64,000 nucleotides of DNA from DASVWZ01 sp036392935. Its GTDB lineage: Bacteria > Acidobacteriota > Terriglobia > Terriglobales > Acidobacteriaceae. The stretch spans positions 1-64,000 of the forward strand of contig DASVWZ010000089.1 in NCBI GenBank assembly GCA_036392935.1, read 5' to 3'. Of the stretch, positions 15,986 through 24,464 are shown one piece after another (position 1 is the stretch's first letter; each line of letters opens with the position of its first letter). Made by a program: the position numbers and the translations under genes. The notes under the pieces were generated by a model. It had not been told where the DNA came from. It did not search any database and saw nothing but the letters and a program-made list of their open reading frames with translations.

Positions 15986-17014
15986 CTATGCCACCCGCTG
16001 CTGCTGCTCCAGCATGGCGACGAATTCGGAAATTAGTTCAGCGTCCCACAGCCCGGCGCGTGCCTCATCACGCATGGTGTTCAACGCATGCACGTGACTG
16101 AGCGCCGGTTTATATGGACGCGCGGTGCGCAGCGCATCGTAAACATCCGCCACCTGCAGAATTCGCGCCAGCAAAGGGGTCTGATTTTTTTGCAAGCCAT
16201 CGGGATAGCCGCTGCCATCGGCGTGCTCATGATGGTTGCGGATGATGGGCAGCACCAGGCGCAATGACTTCAAGGGCTGGCAGATTTTTTCACCGGTGAG
16301 CGGGTGCTGTTTCATTATCACCCATTCTTCCGGCGTGAGGTTCGATCCTTTTTTCAGAATTTCATCGGGGATGGCGATCTTGCCGAGATCGTGCAGGTAA
16401 CCGCCGCGCCGCAGGGCCACAACCGATTCGTCGTCAAGCCCGAGGTGGCGGCCGAGCGCGCTGGCATTCTGCGCAAGGCGCTCACAATGGCCTTCCGTAT
16501 ACGGATCGCGGCTTTCGACGCTCAGCCCCAGGGTGCAAAGAACCGATTCTGCGGTTTCGAGTTCGTCGGTAAACTCCTTGAGCTTGAGCAGTGACTTGAC
16601 GCGCGCGAACAGTTCCTCGGCGAACACTGGCTTGTTCAAAAAATCGTCAGCGCCGGCTTCGATTCCGTACACGCGATCTTCACGGTTGGAAAGACCAGTG
16701 ATGAGCACGAACGGGATGAGGCGCGTGGCAGGATCTTCTTTTAACTGCCGGCACAACTCGTAGCCGGATTTGCCGGGCATCATGACGTCTGAGAGCACGA
16801 TATCGGGCGGCTGTCTGCGAATTTCGGCTTCAGCCTGGTAGGCATCGCGGACGGAAACCACGTCGTAACCCCGCGAAGTGAGAAGCTCGGTCATGAGCTC
16901 GACGATGTCGGCGTTATCATCGACTACCAGGATGCGCGGAGCCGGGCGGCGCGAAGAGAGACCAATCGTCTGGGAGAAATCGAGCGGATGGTCAGTCTTG
17001 CGAGGAGCGTTCAT
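15986..17014 (-). CDS. Response regulator with HD-GYP domain (c-di-GMP phosphodiesterase-like)
   Basis: A 342-residue protein with an N-terminal receiver domain (ILVVDDNADIVELM; phospho-acceptor Asp in DIVLSDVMMPGKSG; switch Lys in DDFLNKPV) and a C-terminal HD-GYP domain. The latter shows YLHDLGKIAIPDEIL, HPLTGEKI, IIRNHHEHADGSGYPDGL and ILQVADVYDAL, the full HD-GYP set. Such proteins hydrolyse cyclic-di-GMP on phosphorylation by a sensor kinase. The start was chosen at the ATG giving MNAPRKTDH, just before the receiver domain. No partner kinase gene is adjacent. Confidence 0.93.
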   Translation of the reverse strand: MNAPRKTDHPLDFSQTIGLSSRRPAPRILVVDDNADIVELMTELLTSRGYDVVSVRDAYQAEAEIRRQPPDIVLSDVMMPGKSGYELCRQLKEDPATRLIPFVLITGLSNREDRVYGIEAGADDFLNKPVFAEELFARVKSLLKLKEFTDELETAESVLCTLGLSVESRDPYTEGHCERLAQNASALGRHLGLDDESVVALRRGGYLHDLGKIAIPDEILKKGSNLTPEEWVIMKQHPLTGEKICQPLKSLRLVLPIIRNHHEHADGSGYPDGLQKNQTPLLARILQVADVYDALRTARPYKPALSHVHALNTMRDEARAGLWDAELISEFVAMLEQQQRVA

Positions 17015-17146
17015 ACACTTCTTGCAAACTCCCGTATTGTAAACAATTTTCAATCTTGCGCCGAAGAAAAAGGTCGAAGGAAAGGGCGTAGGTTCGACTT
17101 TGGTACCATCTATCTGGGTTAGCGTTTTGGTGTTTCTCGACATCGC

Positions 17147-18670
17147 ATGAGCCGCGCGCGCCGGGTTCGTCAACAACAAAAGCAGGTGGTGAAAAAAGCC
17201 GAAGCCACTACCGCCGCGCTGCCGACAGTGCCGCACGCATTGCTCTGGCTGGCCGCGGCATTTCTTTTGCCCAACCTCGGCGCGCTGGCCTGCGGATTTG
17301 TGCTCGACGACATGCCGCTGATCGTCGAGAATAATTCGCTGCACCTGCGTTCCCTCGGCCAGTTGGCACATATTTGGGCTGCAGGTTATTGGCCTGATCG
17401 ACACGGACAAGGCTTGTACCGGCCAGTTTCACAGACGGTGTGGGCTTTGACCTGGTCGGCTGGCGGGGGCCATCCGTGGCTATTTCATGCGGTTGGTTTG
17501 CTGCTGGGCCTCGGTGTGGTCTTCTTGCTTTACCGCTTTCTGCTGATTGTCGAAACGCCGCCACGGATCGCGTTCATCGCCGCTGTGCTGTTTGCGCTGT
17601 TGCCGATTCACACCGAAGCGACGACTTCTGTAGTGGGCTCGGCGGAACTGCTGGGCGCGGCGCTTGGATTCGGAGCGCTGATCTGCTACTACCGCGATCG
17701 CGCGGTTCCGGCGGTGCTGCTCTTTGGTCTGGCGGTGTTCTCGAAGGAAAGCGCGGCGGCGTTCGCGGCGCTGCCCGTTGTCTTCCCCAAAAAAGATTGG
17801 CGCTCGCGGTCATCTTTCATCAGTGCGGCTGGTGCGGGAGTGATGGTCGCCGCGGCGATTGCAGCGCACCATCTCATTGCGGGCGGAGTTGGCGTTCCGC
17901 CAATCGATAACATGACGGTGCTCACCGATTTCTTCCCGCGTCTGCTGACTTCGCTTTGGGTACAGTGCCTGTATTTGTTTAAGACGCTGGTGCCGATCAC
18001 GTTGTCGGCCGACTATTCCTACAAGCAGATTCCGCTGGTGATGGGTCTGGACAACTGGCGGGCCTGGGCTGGGTTGGCACTGGTGGGCGCGGCCGTCTAC
18101 GTGGTGTGGCGCGATCGCCAGTTTCGGGCGCCGATTCTGGCTTACGCGGTTTTATTCGCTGCGACCGCAAATATTCTGTTTCCCCTGGGCACGATTATGG
18201 GCGAGCGCTTGGCCTACGCGCCGAGTTTCGCAATTGCATTGCTTGTGGCAATGCTGCTGGCACAGTCACGCTATTGGAAGGAAGCGCTCATCGTTATTGC
18301 GGTGGCGTTTGGCGCCCGCAGCGCAGTCCGCAACCTCGACTGGCGCGATGCCGACCATTTTTATCCCAAGCTGATTCAGACTTCACCGGACAGCGCCAAG
18401 GCCTGGTACTTCTACGGTATTTTGCGTTCGGCGCGCGAAGATGACATTGGCGCGCTCGCAGCCTACGATCGCGCCATTGCGATTTTTCCGGCGTATTCCG
18501 AGGCTTACCACAACCGCGGCAATACGCTGGTCCGGCTGGGACGGCGCGAAGAAGCCATGGCCAGCTATCGCCAGTGTTTGCGCTTCGATCCCGGCCACGG
18601 CGGAGCAGCTATGAACCTAAGAGCGCTTCAGTTGGGGCTGCCGCTGAATCCTCCGCGGCGGCGCATGTGA
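17147..18670 (+). CDS. TMTC-like polytopic membrane protein with C-terminal TPRs
   Basis: A 507-residue protein with a basic N terminus, about 10-12 membrane helices and a soluble C-terminal region containing tetratricopeptide repeats (AKAWYFYGILRSAREDDIGAL, YSEAYHNRGNTLVRLGRREEA). The membrane part has the first-loop acidic motif FVLDDMPLI and the LLPIHTEATTSVVGSAELLG and FSKESAAA segments seen in TMTC/GT-C protein mannosyltransferase-like families. It may transfer sugar from a lipid donor to exported proteins; donor and acceptor are unknown. It is a single gene between convergent neighbours. Confidence 0.82.
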   Translation: MSRARRVRQQQKQVVKKAEATTAALPTVPHALLWLAAAFLLPNLGALACGFVLDDMPLIVENNSLHLRSLGQLAHIWAAGYWPDRHGQGLYRPVSQTVWALTWSAGGGHPWLFHAVGLLLGLGVVFLLYRFLLIVETPPRIAFIAAVLFALLPIHTEATTSVVGSAELLGAALGFGALICYYRDRAVPAVLLFGLAVFSKESAAAFAALPVVFPKKDWRSRSSFISAAGAGVMVAAAIAAHHLIAGGVGVPPIDNMTVLTDFFPRLLTSLWVQCLYLFKTLVPITLSADYSYKQIPLVMGLDNWRAWAGLALVGAAVYVVWRDRQFRAPILAYAVLFAATANILFPLGTIMGERLAYAPSFAIALLVAMLLAQSRYWKEALIVIAVAFGARSAVRNLDWRDADHFYPKLIQTSPDSAKAWYFYGILRSAREDDIGALAAYDRAIAIFPAYSEAYHNRGNTLVRLGRREEAMASYRQCLRFDPGHGGAAMNLRALQLGLPLNPPRRRM

Positions 18671-18683
18671 CGAAACCAGCGCT

Positions 18684-19274
18684 TCACTTCGAGAGAACAC
18701 TAAGTGCCTGACGAAACAGGGCGTCGAAGGATGCGCTCGCTCCGTTTCTTGCGGCGACAGCTACGGCCTTTTCCGCCGAGGCACGCTGATAGCCGAGGTT
18801 GGTAAGCGCGGAAAGAACATCTTCTTCAATGGGCGAGGTCGCCGCGATCGTTGGAACGCCTTGATCGCCGCCGGGAGGAAGTTTGTCCCGTAGTTCGAGC
18901 ACCATTCTTTCGGCGGTCTTTTTGCCGATGCCAGGAATTTTCGTCAGGCGCGCCACGTCGTTGCCGCGGATGGCCGCGGTCATTTCGTCCGCTGCCATGC
19001 CGCTGAGGATCGTGATCGCCAGCTTCGGCCCGATGCCGCTGACGGTGATCAGCTTTTCGAAGAGCTGCTTTTCGCTGGTTCGCAGGAATCCGTACAAGGC
19101 AATCAGGTCTTCGCGGACGTGCGTGTGGATGTGCAGCGCAACGTCGCTGCCGACGCCAGGTAGTTCAGAATACGTCGGCACGCTAATGGTCACTTCATAG
19201 CCAACCCCGGCAGTTTCAACAATCGCCTGATTGGGATGTTTGACCAGCAATTTGCCGCGCAGGTGAGCAATCAT
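18684..19274 (-). CDS. ruvA: Holliday junction branch migration protein RuvA
   Basis: A 196-residue protein with the N-terminal OB domain (MIAHLRGKLLVKHPNQAIVETAGVGYEVTI), two helix-hairpin-helix motifs (LITVSGIGPKLAITIL, LTKIPGIGKKTAERMVLELRDKL) and a C-terminal RuvB-binding domain. RuvA tetramers hold the four-way junction while RuvB pumps DNA. The gene lies last in a leftward series ruvB, hicB, hicA, ruvA, with only four bases between hicA and ruvA. No ruvC is present nearby. Confidence 0.96.
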   Translation of the reverse strand: MIAHLRGKLLVKHPNQAIVETAGVGYEVTISVPTYSELPGVGSDVALHIHTHVREDLIALYGFLRTSEKQLFEKLITVSGIGPKLAITILSGMAADEMTAAIRGNDVARLTKIPGIGKKTAERMVLELRDKLPPGGDQGVPTIAATSPIEEDVLSALTNLGYQRASAEKAVAVAARNGASASFDALFRQALSVLSK

Positions 19275-19278
19275 GGTG

Positions 19279-19503
19279 CTATTCGGCTTCGAAAAGCGAT
19301 CTCCGCAGTTGGGATTGCCGAATGATCGACATCAGTGTGCCGGTTCGCAGCTCACGATGATCTGGCACAGGAACGGTGATGGTGGAATTTGCTGTCCGTT
19401 TTTGCATGACCACGTGGCTGCCTTTCTGCCTAACTTCGGAGAAGCCGTGCCGCGAGAGGATGCCGCAAGCGTCCCGCCCAGACAAAACGCGGAGCTTACC
19501 CAA
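19279..19503 (-). CDS. hicA: HicA-type toxin (mRNA interferase)
   Basis: The protein of about 74 residues matches HicA: GKLRVLSGRDACGIL, RHGFSEVRQKGSHVVMQK (with the catalytic His in GSHVVM), TITVPVPDHRELRTGTLMSIIRQ. HicA toxins have a dsRNA-binding-like fold and cleave mRNA. I use the TTG that gives MGKLRVLSG, which overlaps the stop of hicB; another TTG four codons upstream is possible. The antitoxin is encoded immediately upstream. Confidence 0.85.
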   Translation of the reverse strand: MGKLRVLSGRDACGILSRHGFSEVRQKGSHVVMQKRTANSTITVPVPDHRELRTGTLMSIIRQSQLRRSLFEAE

Positions 19504-19723
19504 CCTCGACCTCAAGCCGGGTCACGAACACTTCGGAGTGCCGCCGATCTTCGATTTCTGAAGGATCCGCACTTTCGAGAAACAATTCAACGGCCTCGCG
19601 AAGGTTTTTTCTTGCTTCCTCGATGGTATTCCCTTGGCTTGCCACGTCAAGCTCGGGGCAAAGGGCAACATATCCATTGCCCTCGCGCTCAATAACCGCC
19701 GTGAAATACTGGAGTTGCTTCAT
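19496..19723 (-). CDS. hicB: HicB-type antitoxin
   Basis: A 75-residue protein with the partial RNase H-like HicB fold: YFTAVIEREGNGYVALCPELDVASQG and TIEEARKNLREAVELFLES. It lacks the C-terminal DNA-binding extension found in some HicBs, so autoregulation may be weak or use other means. It precedes hicA and overlaps it, the hicBA order. The pair sits between ruvB and ruvA on the same strand, 22 bases after the ruvB stop. Confidence 0.87.
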   Translation of the reverse strand: MKQLQYFTAVIEREGNGYVALCPELDVASQGNTIEEARKNLREAVELFLESADPSEIEDRRHSEVFVTRLEVEVG

Positions 19724-19745
19724 ATTTCCCTCAACTCAATTCATT

Positions 19746-20822
19746 TTAGAACAGCGAACTTTGCCTGCGGGTGGGCGTGATGCCGAAGTGCTCGTACGCA
19801 AGCTGCGTCGCTACCCGCCCGCGTGGAGTGCGGTTCAAAAATCCGATCTGGATCAGGAACGGCTCGTATATTTCTTCAATCGCATCCGGTTCTTCCGCCA
19901 GCGCCGCCGCCAAAGTATTCACGCCAACCGGTCCGCCCTGATATTTTTCGATGATCGCCAAGAGCAGCTTGCGATCCACTTCATCGAAGCCGTGGCGATC
20001 GACCTCGAGCATCTGCAGCGCAGCTTGCGCCGTTGGCAAATCGATCTTTCCCGCGCCGCGGACTTGAGCGTAATCACGCACGCGCCGCAAAAGACGATTG
20101 GCAATACGCGGCGTTCCGCGCGAACGGCTGGCGATTTCGAGTGCGCCTTCACGATCGATCACCACGCCGAGAATTTCGGCCGAACGCTCGACGATGATCT
20201 GCAAGTCTCCGTGGGTGTAAAACTCCAGCCGCAGCACGATGCCAAATCGTGATCGCAATGGCGACGACAACAACCCGGCGCGAGTGGTCGCACCGATGAA
20301 TGTGAACGGCTTCACATCCATCGTATGGGTTCGCGCCGACGGTCCCTGGCCGATGATGATGTCCAGCTTGTAATCCTCTAGTGCCGAATAAAGAATTTCT
20401 TCGAGCGCAGGCTGCAAGCGATGAATCTCATCGATGAACAGCACCTGCTTTTCGCGGAGATTGGTGAGAATCGCTGTCAGTTCGCCCTTGATCTGCAGCG
20501 CCGGCCCGGAAGTCTGCTGAAAGGTAACCCCAAGTTCGTTCGCAATGATGGTGGCGAGCGTCGTCTTGCCTAACCCCGGCGGGCCATAGAGTAAAACATG
20601 GTCAAGCGCCTCGCCGCGCGACCTGGCGGCCTCAATCGCGACCGCCAGATTTTCCTTGACCTTGGCCTGGCCAATAAACTCGCCCAGCCGTTGCGGCCGC
20701 AGCTTCAGTTCAAAAGACGAATCGTCATCGACCGCCGCGCCGGAGACAATGCGTTCGCGTTCCTGTGGGAGTTTCGGCGTGTTGCGCAGCGTGGCCACTG
20801 AGGCGATGGTAGCACGAAGCAT
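19746..20822 (-). CDS. ruvB: Holliday junction branch migration ATPase RuvB
   Basis: A 358-residue AAA+ motor with the family sequences LRPQRLGEFIGQAKVKENL, Walker A (LLYGPPGLGKTTLA), Walker B (LFIDEIHRL), sensor 1 (FIGATTRAGLLSSPLRSRFG), the RIANRLLRRVRDYA sensor 2 region and the C-terminal winged helix (EPFLIQIGFLNRTPRGR). The start at MLRATIASV gives an N-terminal extension slightly longer than usual; a later start is possible. It is the first gene of the leftward ruvB-hicB-hicA-ruvA series, the reverse of the usual ruvA-ruvB order. Confidence 0.96.
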   Translation of the reverse strand: MLRATIASVATLRNTPKLPQERERIVSGAAVDDDSSFELKLRPQRLGEFIGQAKVKENLAVAIEAARSRGEALDHVLLYGPPGLGKTTLATIIANELGVTFQQTSGPALQIKGELTAILTNLREKQVLFIDEIHRLQPALEEILYSALEDYKLDIIIGQGPSARTHTMDVKPFTFIGATTRAGLLSSPLRSRFGIVLRLEFYTHGDLQIIVERSAEILGVVIDREGALEIASRSRGTPRIANRLLRRVRDYAQVRGAGKIDLPTAQAALQMLEVDRHGFDEVDRKLLLAIIEKYQGGPVGVNTLAAALAEEPDAIEEIYEPFLIQIGFLNRTPRGRVATQLAYEHFGITPTRRQSSLF

Positions 20823-20891
20823 CAGAGGCCCGGCAGCTTTCTAAAGCTGTTGCCCGCGTTGCCGATCTTAATAGACGAGGACCGACGACGA

Positions 20892-21183
20892 GTGTCAGCG
20901 ACCAAGAAAAGATACTCCATAAACCTTACTGGGCTCCGCAACACTCGGCGTCTGAAGGTCTGGCTGCAAGCGGGACATGCGGTCGAGCTGCGGGAGCGTA
21001 ACCACGTGATCGCACACATCATTCCGTGGCTTGGAGAGACCTCAGAAGCCCATCTCCAAAATCCGACAAAAAAAGGTAAAGGAAATCTTGGACCGCGTGC
21101 GAGCTCTGCCCGAACTAGATAATCGCTCCGCAGAGGAGATTTTAGGATACGACGAGCACGGGGTGCCTGGTACAAGGAGCTGA
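20892..21183 (+). pseudogene. Frameshifted orphan type II antitoxin (Phd/prevent-host-death-like)
   Basis: The first part, from a GTG, reads MSATKKRYSINLTGLRNTRR then LQAGHAVELRERNHVIAHIIP, the typical Phd-type fold with its RNHVIAHIIP end. At a run of seven A (21068-21074) the frame breaks. In the +1 frame the sequence continues KVKEILDRVRALPELDNRSA and EEILGYDEHGVP, the usual C-terminal tail that wraps the toxin. One inserted base, or a sequencing error, explains the break. No toxin gene follows: the next gene is the convergent EF-G paralogue 20 bases on. It is probably a decayed or orphan antitoxin. Confidence 0.7.
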
Positions 21184-21203
21184 TTACCGGTTTCGCGTTC
21201 CCC

Positions 21204-23312
21204 CTACTCTTCTTCTTCCTTCACATCGCCGCGCGCGGCCTTGGCTTTCTCGATGATCTTTTCCTGCAACTGCGCCGGCACTACATCGTAGTGATGCATT
21301 TCCATGTTGAAGCTGCCGCGGCCCTGCGTCATCGCTGTTAGATCGACGCCGTAGGTCAGCATTTCAGACATTGGCACTTCCGACTTCACGACGGTATTTC
21401 CGGCTTTGTTGTCCATGCCCTGAATGCGCCCGCGGCGGCTGTTGAGATCTCCCATGATCGAACCAGCAAATTCATCTGGCACCGTGATCTCGACCGCCAT
21501 AACCGGCTCCAGCAGCGTCGGCTTGGCCACTTCCATCGCCTTCTTGAACGCGATCCGGCCAGCCATTTGGAATGACAGATCGTTTGAATCGACATCGTGG
21601 TACGAACCGTCATACAGCACAACTTTAAAATCGACCACCGGATAACCCGCCAGGTATCCGCGCGCCGCAGCGTCCTTGACCCCTTTTTCCACGGCCGGAA
21701 TAAAATTCTTCGGGATCGCGCCACCAAAAATATCGTTTACAAATTCGAACTCGCCCCCGCGCGGCAGCGGCTCCATCTTGATTTTGCAATCGCCGTACTG
21801 GCCGTGCCCGCCGGTTTGCTTCTTGTGGCGTCCTTGCACATCGGCCTTGGCGCGGATGGTCTCACGGTACGGCACTTTCGGCGCTTTCAAATTCACTTCC
21901 GCGTGGTAGCGCTTCTTCATCTTCGCCACCACCACTTCGATGTGCTGCTGACCCGTTCCCGCGATCAAGAATTCCTTGGTCTGCGCATCGCGGAAGAAGC
22001 GGAGCATGGCATCTTCTTCCATCAGCTTGTGAATACTGGGACCGAGCTTGTCTTCGTCGGCCCGGCTCTTGGGCTCAATCGCAAATGTAATCGCCGGCTC
22101 CGGCAGCTTCACCTTGGGATACTGAATCGGCGCCGACTTGTCGCCTAGCGTATCGCCCGTCAAGGTCTCCTTCAGTTTCGCGACAGCGCCGATATCTCCT
22201 GCATGAAGTTCGTTAATCGGAACCGCCGTTTTGCCTTCCAGAACCCAAATATGCGAAAGCTTTTCAGCCGTGCCGCGCGAAAAGTTTTGAACAGTCGCGT
22301 CGTTCTTCAACACTCCGGAAAAAACCTTGAAATACGAAATCCTGCCCGCGAACACGTCGTTCACAGTCTTGAACACATACAGCGAAACCGGCTCCGCATC
22401 CGTTTCGTGACGTCGCGGGGCATCTCCGTTGCCGCTGGCCGCAGCCTCGCCCTGCACCCACTCGTGCTCCGACGGCGCGGGCGTGTAATCCACAATGAAG
22501 TCCATCACCCGGTCGGCGCCAACGTTCCCCAGCCCCGAGCCGAAAATCACCGGAAAGATCTTGTCCTCGCGAATCGCGGCATGCAGCGCCGGAACCAGGT
22601 CTTCTTCGGCCAGGGTGCCCGACTCAAAGAACTTCTCCATGAGTTTGTCATCGCCCTCGGCGACCATTTCGATCAGCTTCTCGTGCGCTGCTTGCGCCTG
22701 ATCCTTCAAATTCGCCGGAATCTCTGTCTCCGTTCCCTTACCATTGCCTCCAAGTTGGTAGGTGTACGCTTTCATCCGCACCAGATCGATGACTCCGTTA
22801 AAGTTCTTTTCGCTGCCGATCGGCAATTCGATGGGAATCACATTCCGCCCGAACGCGCCATACAACGACTCCAGCACCCGCTCCGCATTCGCCCGCTCGC
22901 GGTCCATCCGGTTCACCACGATCAATCGCGGCGTGTTGAATTCTTCGCAATAATTCCAGACCCGTTGCGTCACCACTTCCACGCCCGCGACGCCGTCTAC
23001 AACCACGATCGCCGCATCCACCACCGGCAGCACCAGCTTGGCTTCGTGCACAAACATGCTGAAGCCTGGTGTATCGACGATGTTGATCTTCGCCTTGCCC
23101 CACTCCACATAGGCAAGGCTGGCCGAAATCGACATCTTCCTGCCGATTTCCTCTTCGTCATAATCTGTAGTCGAAGTGCCGTCGTCCACTCGGCCAAGCC
23201 GCTGCGTCGCGCCGGCGGTCTGCAGCATCGCCGAAACCAGCGACGTCTTGCCTGCCTTGCCATGTCCAATCACCGCGACGTTCCGTATGTTTGTGCCTTC
23301 GTAAGCCTTCAC
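21204..23312 (-). CDS. Elongation factor G-like GTPase (paralogue type)
   Basis: A 702-residue translational GTPase with G1 GHGKAGKTSL, G2/G3 INIVDTPGFSMF, G4 VNRMDRE and the later EF-G domains (GQQHIEVVVAKMKKRY, GHGQYGDCKI, GRGSFNMEMHHYDVVP). The P-loop GHGKAGKT differs from the GHIDAGKT of canonical FusA and resembles the EF-G2-like paralogues, so this is unlikely to be the main translocase. Its exact role is unknown. It appears monocistronic and lies opposite the S21 gene. Confidence 0.9.
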   Translation of the reverse strand: MKAYEGTNIRNVAVIGHGKAGKTSLVSAMLQTAGATQRLGRVDDGTSTTDYDEEEIGRKMSISASLAYVEWGKAKINIVDTPGFSMFVHEAKLVLPVVDAAIVVVDGVAGVEVVTQRVWNYCEEFNTPRLIVVNRMDRERANAERVLESLYGAFGRNVIPIELPIGSEKNFNGVIDLVRMKAYTYQLGGNGKGTETEIPANLKDQAQAAHEKLIEMVAEGDDKLMEKFFESGTLAEEDLVPALHAAIREDKIFPVIFGSGLGNVGADRVMDFIVDYTPAPSEHEWVQGEAAASGNGDAPRRHETDAEPVSLYVFKTVNDVFAGRISYFKVFSGVLKNDATVQNFSRGTAEKLSHIWVLEGKTAVPINELHAGDIGAVAKLKETLTGDTLGDKSAPIQYPKVKLPEPAITFAIEPKSRADEDKLGPSIHKLMEEDAMLRFFRDAQTKEFLIAGTGQQHIEVVVAKMKKRYHAEVNLKAPKVPYRETIRAKADVQGRHKKQTGGHGQYGDCKIKMEPLPRGGEFEFVNDIFGGAIPKNFIPAVEKGVKDAAARGYLAGYPVVDFKVVLYDGSYHDVDSNDLSFQMAGRIAFKKAMEVAKPTLLEPVMAVEITVPDEFAGSIMGDLNSRRGRIQGMDNKAGNTVVKSEVPMSEMLTYGVDLTAMTQGRGSFNMEMHHYDVVPAQLQEKIIEKAKAARGDVKEEEE

Positions 23313-23657
23313 GGTATGACTCCTTTATCCATGCACCTTCCAAATCAGCAGTTTGCGAGGCCATGCCGCAACCCTTCGGCGCGGCCGGAGCCTGCCGCAG
23401 CGGCTTCCTTGGAATCTGCGGATTTTCTCCTGCGGCGGCCCACACAACCTACTGCAGAGGACACTAGGCCAGCGTCGACAGCCTGCCAAAACTACCGATG
23501 CTACCACAGTAGAAATTCCGCGAACAACTGCGCCTCCAGTGCCCGCGTTCAATTTCGATACGCGAGGCTTAATTTCGATACGCGAGGCTTGACTTTGCTG
23601 CCCAAACCCTGCAATAACTATCAAGTCCATTCAGGACCAGGTTGGGGGTGTTGTTTC
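23313..23657. other. Divergent promoter region between EF-G-like and S21 genes
   Basis: A region of about 345 bases with no credible gene. Its one distinctive feature is a perfect 20-bp tandem duplication (annotated separately). It must hold the divergent promoters, but no confident -35/-10 pair was found. Confidence 0.5.
23551..23590. repeat. Perfect 20-bp tandem duplication
   Basis: The unit AATTTCGATACGCGAGGCTT occurs twice head to tail, 68 bases upstream of the S21 start codon. A duplicated regulatory site or a recent slippage event are both possible. Confidence 0.85.
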
Positions 23658-23855
23658 TTGGCAGAAGTCAGACTGCAGGAGGGCGAGTCGCTTGAAAATG
23701 CACTGCGCCGCTTCAAGCGCAAAGTGCAGACCGAAGACATTATTAAAGAGGTCAAGCGCCACTCTTTTTACCTGAAGCCCGGCGAAAAGAAGCGGGTGAA
23801 AGAGGCGTTAGCGCGAAAGCGCAGCCGTAAAAAAGCTCGTAAAGAGCAGGAGTAG
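23658..23855 (+). CDS. rpsU: 30S ribosomal protein S21
   Basis: A 65-residue highly basic protein with the S21 signature: LQEGESLENALRRFKRKV, KEVKRHSFYLKPGEKKR and an Arg/Lys-rich tail (RKRSRKKARKEQ). S21 sits near the mRNA exit of the 30S platform. No ATG precedes the homologous part; a TTG (MAEVRLQEG) fits the conserved N terminus and has a G-rich stretch about eight bases upstream. Confidence 0.92.
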   Translation: MAEVRLQEGESLENALRRFKRKVQTEDIIKEVKRHSFYLKPGEKKRVKEALARKRSRKKARKEQE

Positions 23856-23860
23856 CAATC

Positions 23861-23883
23861 CGGGCCGCTTCCCGCAAGCGGCC
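23861..23883 (+). terminator. Probable terminator hairpin after rpsU
   Basis: A perfect 9-bp stem (GGGCCGCTT with AAGCGGCCC) around a five-base loop starts six bases after the rpsU stop. Only a short TT follows, so termination may be weak. Confidence 0.6.
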
Positions 23884-24089
23884 CTTACGCTGCCCGGCGC
23901 ATCGGGGGGGATGCGGTTGGGCGAAAACACAATCCAGTCTGAGGCTGTGAACCGCGCCCTCCAGGCGCGGTCGGGACGATCCCAGGGGCTGTAGCTGTCA
24001 TTGAGGGAAAACGAGCAGGGGTCCTGCACCTCCGCAACCGTGGTGGCTCCGGTGCGGTGCATGCGCAGGCGTACCATAAGGAGTCCTCA

Positions 24090-24392
24090 ATGGAATTCCA
24101 GGACCGTGTGTTGCAGTGCATCGACTGCGGTATCGAGTTCCTCTTCACCGCAGGCGAACAGCTGTTCTTCTACGACAAGCATCTCAGGAACGAGCCCAAG
24201 CGGTGCAAGGCGTGCAAAGCCAAGCGGGTGGCGATTCTCAATCACCACGAGGAAGTCCCCAACCGCGTTGCCACACGCATGACTTGCTCGGCCTGCGGCA
24301 GAGAGACCACCGTCCCCTTCAAGCCGACGCAAAACCGTCCGGTTTTTTGCCGCGAATGCTTTCAACAGCGCCGGCAAACCGCCAGCGCCTGA
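24090..24392 (+). CDS. Zinc-ribbon protein with four CxxC pairs
   Basis: A 100-residue cytoplasmic protein with four CxxC knuckles: CIDC and CKAC form one ribbon with the VLQCIDCGIEFLFTAGEQ and KRCKACKAKR sequences typical of the probable zinc-ribbon family (zf-trcl type), while CSAC and CREC form a second ribbon (RMTCSACGRET, RPVFCRECF). A clear AAGGAG lies upstream of the chosen ATG. It may bind nucleic acid or ribosomes; the position after rpsU fits but does not prove that. Function is not established. Confidence 0.85.
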   Translation: MEFQDRVLQCIDCGIEFLFTAGEQLFFYDKHLRNEPKRCKACKAKRVAILNHHEEVPNRVATRMTCSACGRETTVPFKPTQNRPVFCRECFQQRRQTASA

Positions 24393-24464
24393 GCCTGATT
24401 TCAGCGTCATTCAGCGGTCGGCCGGCCTGTCCCCGTCTGCCGTGCCGCGGGTTACTATATAAAT

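Noticed and set aside
22203..23657. Long open frame antisense to the EF-G paralogue running into the S21 gene
   Set aside because: Only its last 65 codons are real (S21). The rest is high-GC antisense frame with no family features.
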